DNA from: Salegentibacter sp.
GTDB lineage: Bacteria; Bacteroidota; Bacteroidia; Flavobacteriales; Flavobacteriaceae
NCBI GenBank assembly: GCA_024635795.1
Contig: JAGXIH010000017.1
Location: forward strand, 310,001 to 374,000
Direction: 5' to 3'
DNA: 64,000 bases
In this document: positions 62,166 through 64,000 of the stretch, in pieces
Layout: each line of letters opens with the position of its first letter
Numbering within the stretch: the first letter of the stretch is position 1
Position numbers and translations under genes: made by a program
The notes under the pieces: generated by a model
What the model saw: the letters and a program-made list of their open reading frames with translations, nothing else
The model's database searches: none
Told to the model about the DNA's origin: nothing

Positions 62166-63032
62166 TTATCCCCTGCGTTTAAAATAACCCAGTAATTTGG
62201 TGACGTAGCTTTCATCTACTCTTGTGTCTATAGTACCCGCGCCACTTAATCTGAAACTCTCTGTAAAATAATTCTTTCGCTTCCTGTAGAATTCAGCATA
62301 ATTATTTCTAACCGATTTTGCGCCTGTATTCACTGTGAGATATTCTCCTGTTTCTTCATCCTGCATCTGGACAATCCCCAGGTTTGGAATTTCCTCTTCT
62401 CTGCGATCGTACACCCTTATCCCGGTAAGGTCGTGCTTGTTCGCCGCGATCTTTAAAGTATGTTGATATTCGTCGGCTATAAAATCTGACAGGAGAAAAA
62501 CAATAGCTTTTTTCTTCTGTACATTGGAAAGGTATTTTAAAGCCCCTGCGATATCGGTTTTCTTGCCTTCAGGCTTGAATTCTATCAACTCTCTGATAAT
62601 CCTCAGCACGTGAGAGCGACCCTTTTTAGGCGGAATATATAACTCGATCTTATCGGTGAAAAGCATCAGACCAATCTTATCGTTGTTCTGAGTTGCAGAA
62701 AAGGCCAGGGTTGCAGCAATTTCGGTGATCACCTCTTTTTTGAACTGGGATTGCGTCCCGAACATTTCGGAGCCTGAAACATCTACCATAAGCATTAAGG
62801 TGAGTTCGCGCTCTTCTTCAAAAACCTTTACAAAAGGTTCGTTATATCGGGCGGTAACATTCCAGTCTATACTTCGCACATCATCGCCAAACTGGTATTG
62901 CCTTACCTCGCTAAAGGTCATTCCCCTACCCTTAAAAGCCGAGTGATATTCCCCACCAAACACGTGGTCACTCAACCGGCGGGTTTTTATCTCTATTTTT
63001 CGTACTTTTTTTAGTAGTTCTTTGGTATCCAT
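62166..63032 (-). CDS. DUF58-domain protein
   Basis: 288 residues from the ATG at 63032 (MDTKELLKKVRKIEI); a longer frame from 63059 adds nine residues. The DUF58 signature is GEYHSAFKGRGMTFSEVRQYQFGDDVRSIDWNV in two parts, followed by a VWA-like core with DVSGSEMFGT. DUF58 proteins work with MoxR ATPases as adaptors. It begins seven bases before batX and follows moxR. Confidence 0.93.
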   Translation of the reverse strand: MDTKELLKKVRKIEIKTRRLSDHVFGGEYHSAFKGRGMTFSEVRQYQFGDDVRSIDWNVTARYNEPFVKVFEEERELTLMLMVDVSGSEMFGTQSQFKKEVITEIAATLAFSATQNNDKIGLMLFTDKIELYIPPKKGRSHVLRIIRELIEFKPEGKKTDIAGALKYLSNVQKKKAIVFLLSDFIADEYQHTLKIAANKHDLTGIRVYDRREEEIPNLGIVQMQDEETGEYLTVNTGAKSVRNNYAEFYRKRKNYFTESFRLSGAGTIDTRVDESYVTKLLGYFKRRG

Positions 63033-63125
63033 TTTAGTCCTTTCCCGGGCCCGCTTCAAGGAAAGCAGAAATTTGAAAGTTTGTAATTAAGTGAATCAGA
63101 AAAAGTCCCAAACGGGAATGAAGGT

Positions 63126-64000
63126 CTAAGGCACTTCTATTTCGTTCACAATTTTATTGATAATATCTTCTGAAGTGATATTTTCAGCCTCGGCCTCGTA
63201 GGTAATTCCAATTCTGTGGCGCAACACATCGTATACTACGGCACGAACGTCTTCAGGAATTACATAGCCGCGCCTTTTGATAAAGGCATAACATTTCGCG
63301 GCAATTGCTAAATTTATACTTCCCCGCGGAGAGGCTCCAAAATTAATTAGTGGTTTTATCTCTTCCAGTTTATATTTTTCAGGAGTACGCGTTGCAAAAA
63401 TGATATCGAGAATATATTTTTCAATCTTTTCATCCATATAAACTTCCCGAACAGCCTCCTGGGCACGCAAAATTTGCTCCAGACTAACAACAGGGTTAAC
63501 CTTTGGGAAAGCTCCTTTTAAATTTGATCTTATAATAAGCTGCTCCTCGGCCATCTGAGGATATTTAATAACCGTTTTAAGCATAAAACGGTCTACCTGT
63601 GCTTCAGGCAGAGGATAAGTTCCTTCTTGTTCGATCGGGTTTTGGGTAGCCATTACCAGGAATGGTTTATCCAGTATAAAAGTTTCATCTCCAATAGTCA
63701 CCTGTTTTTCCTGCATGGCTTCCAATAATGCCGACTGCACTTTGGCAGGAGCTCTGTTAATCTCATCGGCAAGCACAAAGTTTGCGAAAATAGGTCCCTT
63801 TTTTATGCTGAAATCATTCAGTTTCATATTATAGATCATAGTACCTATAACATCTGCAGGTAAAAGATCGGGAGTAAATTGAATACGACTGAAGTTCCCA
63901 TGAACAGCCTGAGAAAGAGTATTTATGGCCAGGGTTTTTGCAAGTCCGGGAACTCCTTCCAGCAAGATATGACCCTGTCCTAAAAGTCCGATAAGCAAGC
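63126..64000 (-). CDS. MoxR-family AAA+ ATPase, 5' end outside the window
   Basis: At least 291 residues. The Walker A reads GVPGLAKTL, Walker B VLADEINRAP, sensor 1 MATQNPIEQEG with the following TYPLPEAQVDRF, and the C-terminal lid ASPRGSINL. The family is a chaperone-like ATPase that activates partner VWA/DUF58 proteins. It is the first gene of the Bat operon. The N-terminus, about 40 residues, lies beyond 64000; the ATG-like codon at 63998 is inside the conserved domain and not the start. Confidence 0.95.
   Translation of the reverse strand, partial: LLIGLLGQGHILLEGVPGLAKTLAINTLSQAVHGNFSRIQFTPDLLPADVIGTMIYNMKLNDFSIKKGPIFANFVLADEINRAPAKVQSALLEAMQEKQVTIGDETFILDKPFLVMATQNPIEQEGTYPLPEAQVDRFMLKTVIKYPQMAEEQLIIRSNLKGAFPKVNPVVSLEQILRAQEAVREVYMDEKIEKYILDIIFATRTPEKYKLEEIKPLINFGASPRGSINLAIAAKCYAFIKRRGYVIPEDVRAVVYDVLRHRIGITYEAEAENITSEDIINKIVNEIEVP

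Overview
The window is chromosomal DNA from a member of the Bacteroidota, almost certainly a Flavobacteriaceae, probably a marine one. Supporting signs are promoters of the Bacteroidota type (TTTG, then 17-23 bases, then TAnnTTTG), near absence of Shine-Dalgarno sequences, a complete Bat (aerotolerance) operon, many short SPI/SPII-exported proteins with DUF domains known mainly from this phylum, and a TonB-dependent receptor. The genus cannot be fixed from sequence alone. No prophage, CRISPR array or transposase is visible.

Layout. 0-8 kb: 3' part of a TonB-dependent receptor; a leftward denitrification operon nirK-nirV-SCO-CDF, in which NirK is predicted to be a lipoprotein with a fused cytochrome c; a Na/Pi cotransporter tail-to-tail with a 31-residue membrane microprotein. 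8-12.5 kb: HupE-like protein, dCMP deaminase, translationally coupled CtpA-type protease, small membrane proteins, a flavoprotein and MarC. 12.5-18.4 kb: secreted and lipoproteins of unknown role plus a DUF3109 protein. 18.4-21.2 kb: a ribonucleotide reductase R2 paralogue that has lost its radical tyrosine and most metal ligands but keeps an R1-docking tail, followed by a dGTPase. 21-31 kb: DUF3078 protein, dxs, tadA, sugar transporter, a 1.2-kb-residue-scale fusion of a degenerate phosphoesterase, a kinase-like domain and an Omp85 barrel, and two SYLF proteins.

31-43.7 kb: an orphan polytopic membrane protein, a tRNA-Arg(CCU) gene lying inside the D-loop of a second, split tRNA-Arg(CCU) gene, a DUF1028 protein, a lipoprotein with a duplicated HGEPxHxC motif, M28 and S9 peptidases, a class V aminotransferase, cystathionine gamma-synthase, an ArsC-like protein and a drug/metabolite transporter. 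43.7-52 kb: housekeeping genes (thioesterase, YheT hydrolase, yicC-gmk-nadD, LysM protein, gpsA, pheS, cvpA) with a 130-bp MITE-like element at 47549-47678. 52-54.5 kb: beta-carbonic anhydrase with a SulP transporter. 55-64 kb: the leftward Bat operon moxR-DUF58-batX-A-B-C-D-E, cut at the window end inside moxR.

The most unusual items are the nested tRNA genes, the R2 pseudoenzyme next to a dNTP hydrolase, and the phosphoesterase/kinase/Omp85 fusion whose phosphoesterase metal ligands are systematically lost. Several genes (dxs, DUF3109, the 118-residue protein, cvpA) have a TAnnTTTG element only 4-5 bases before the start codon, which predicts leaderless mRNAs.
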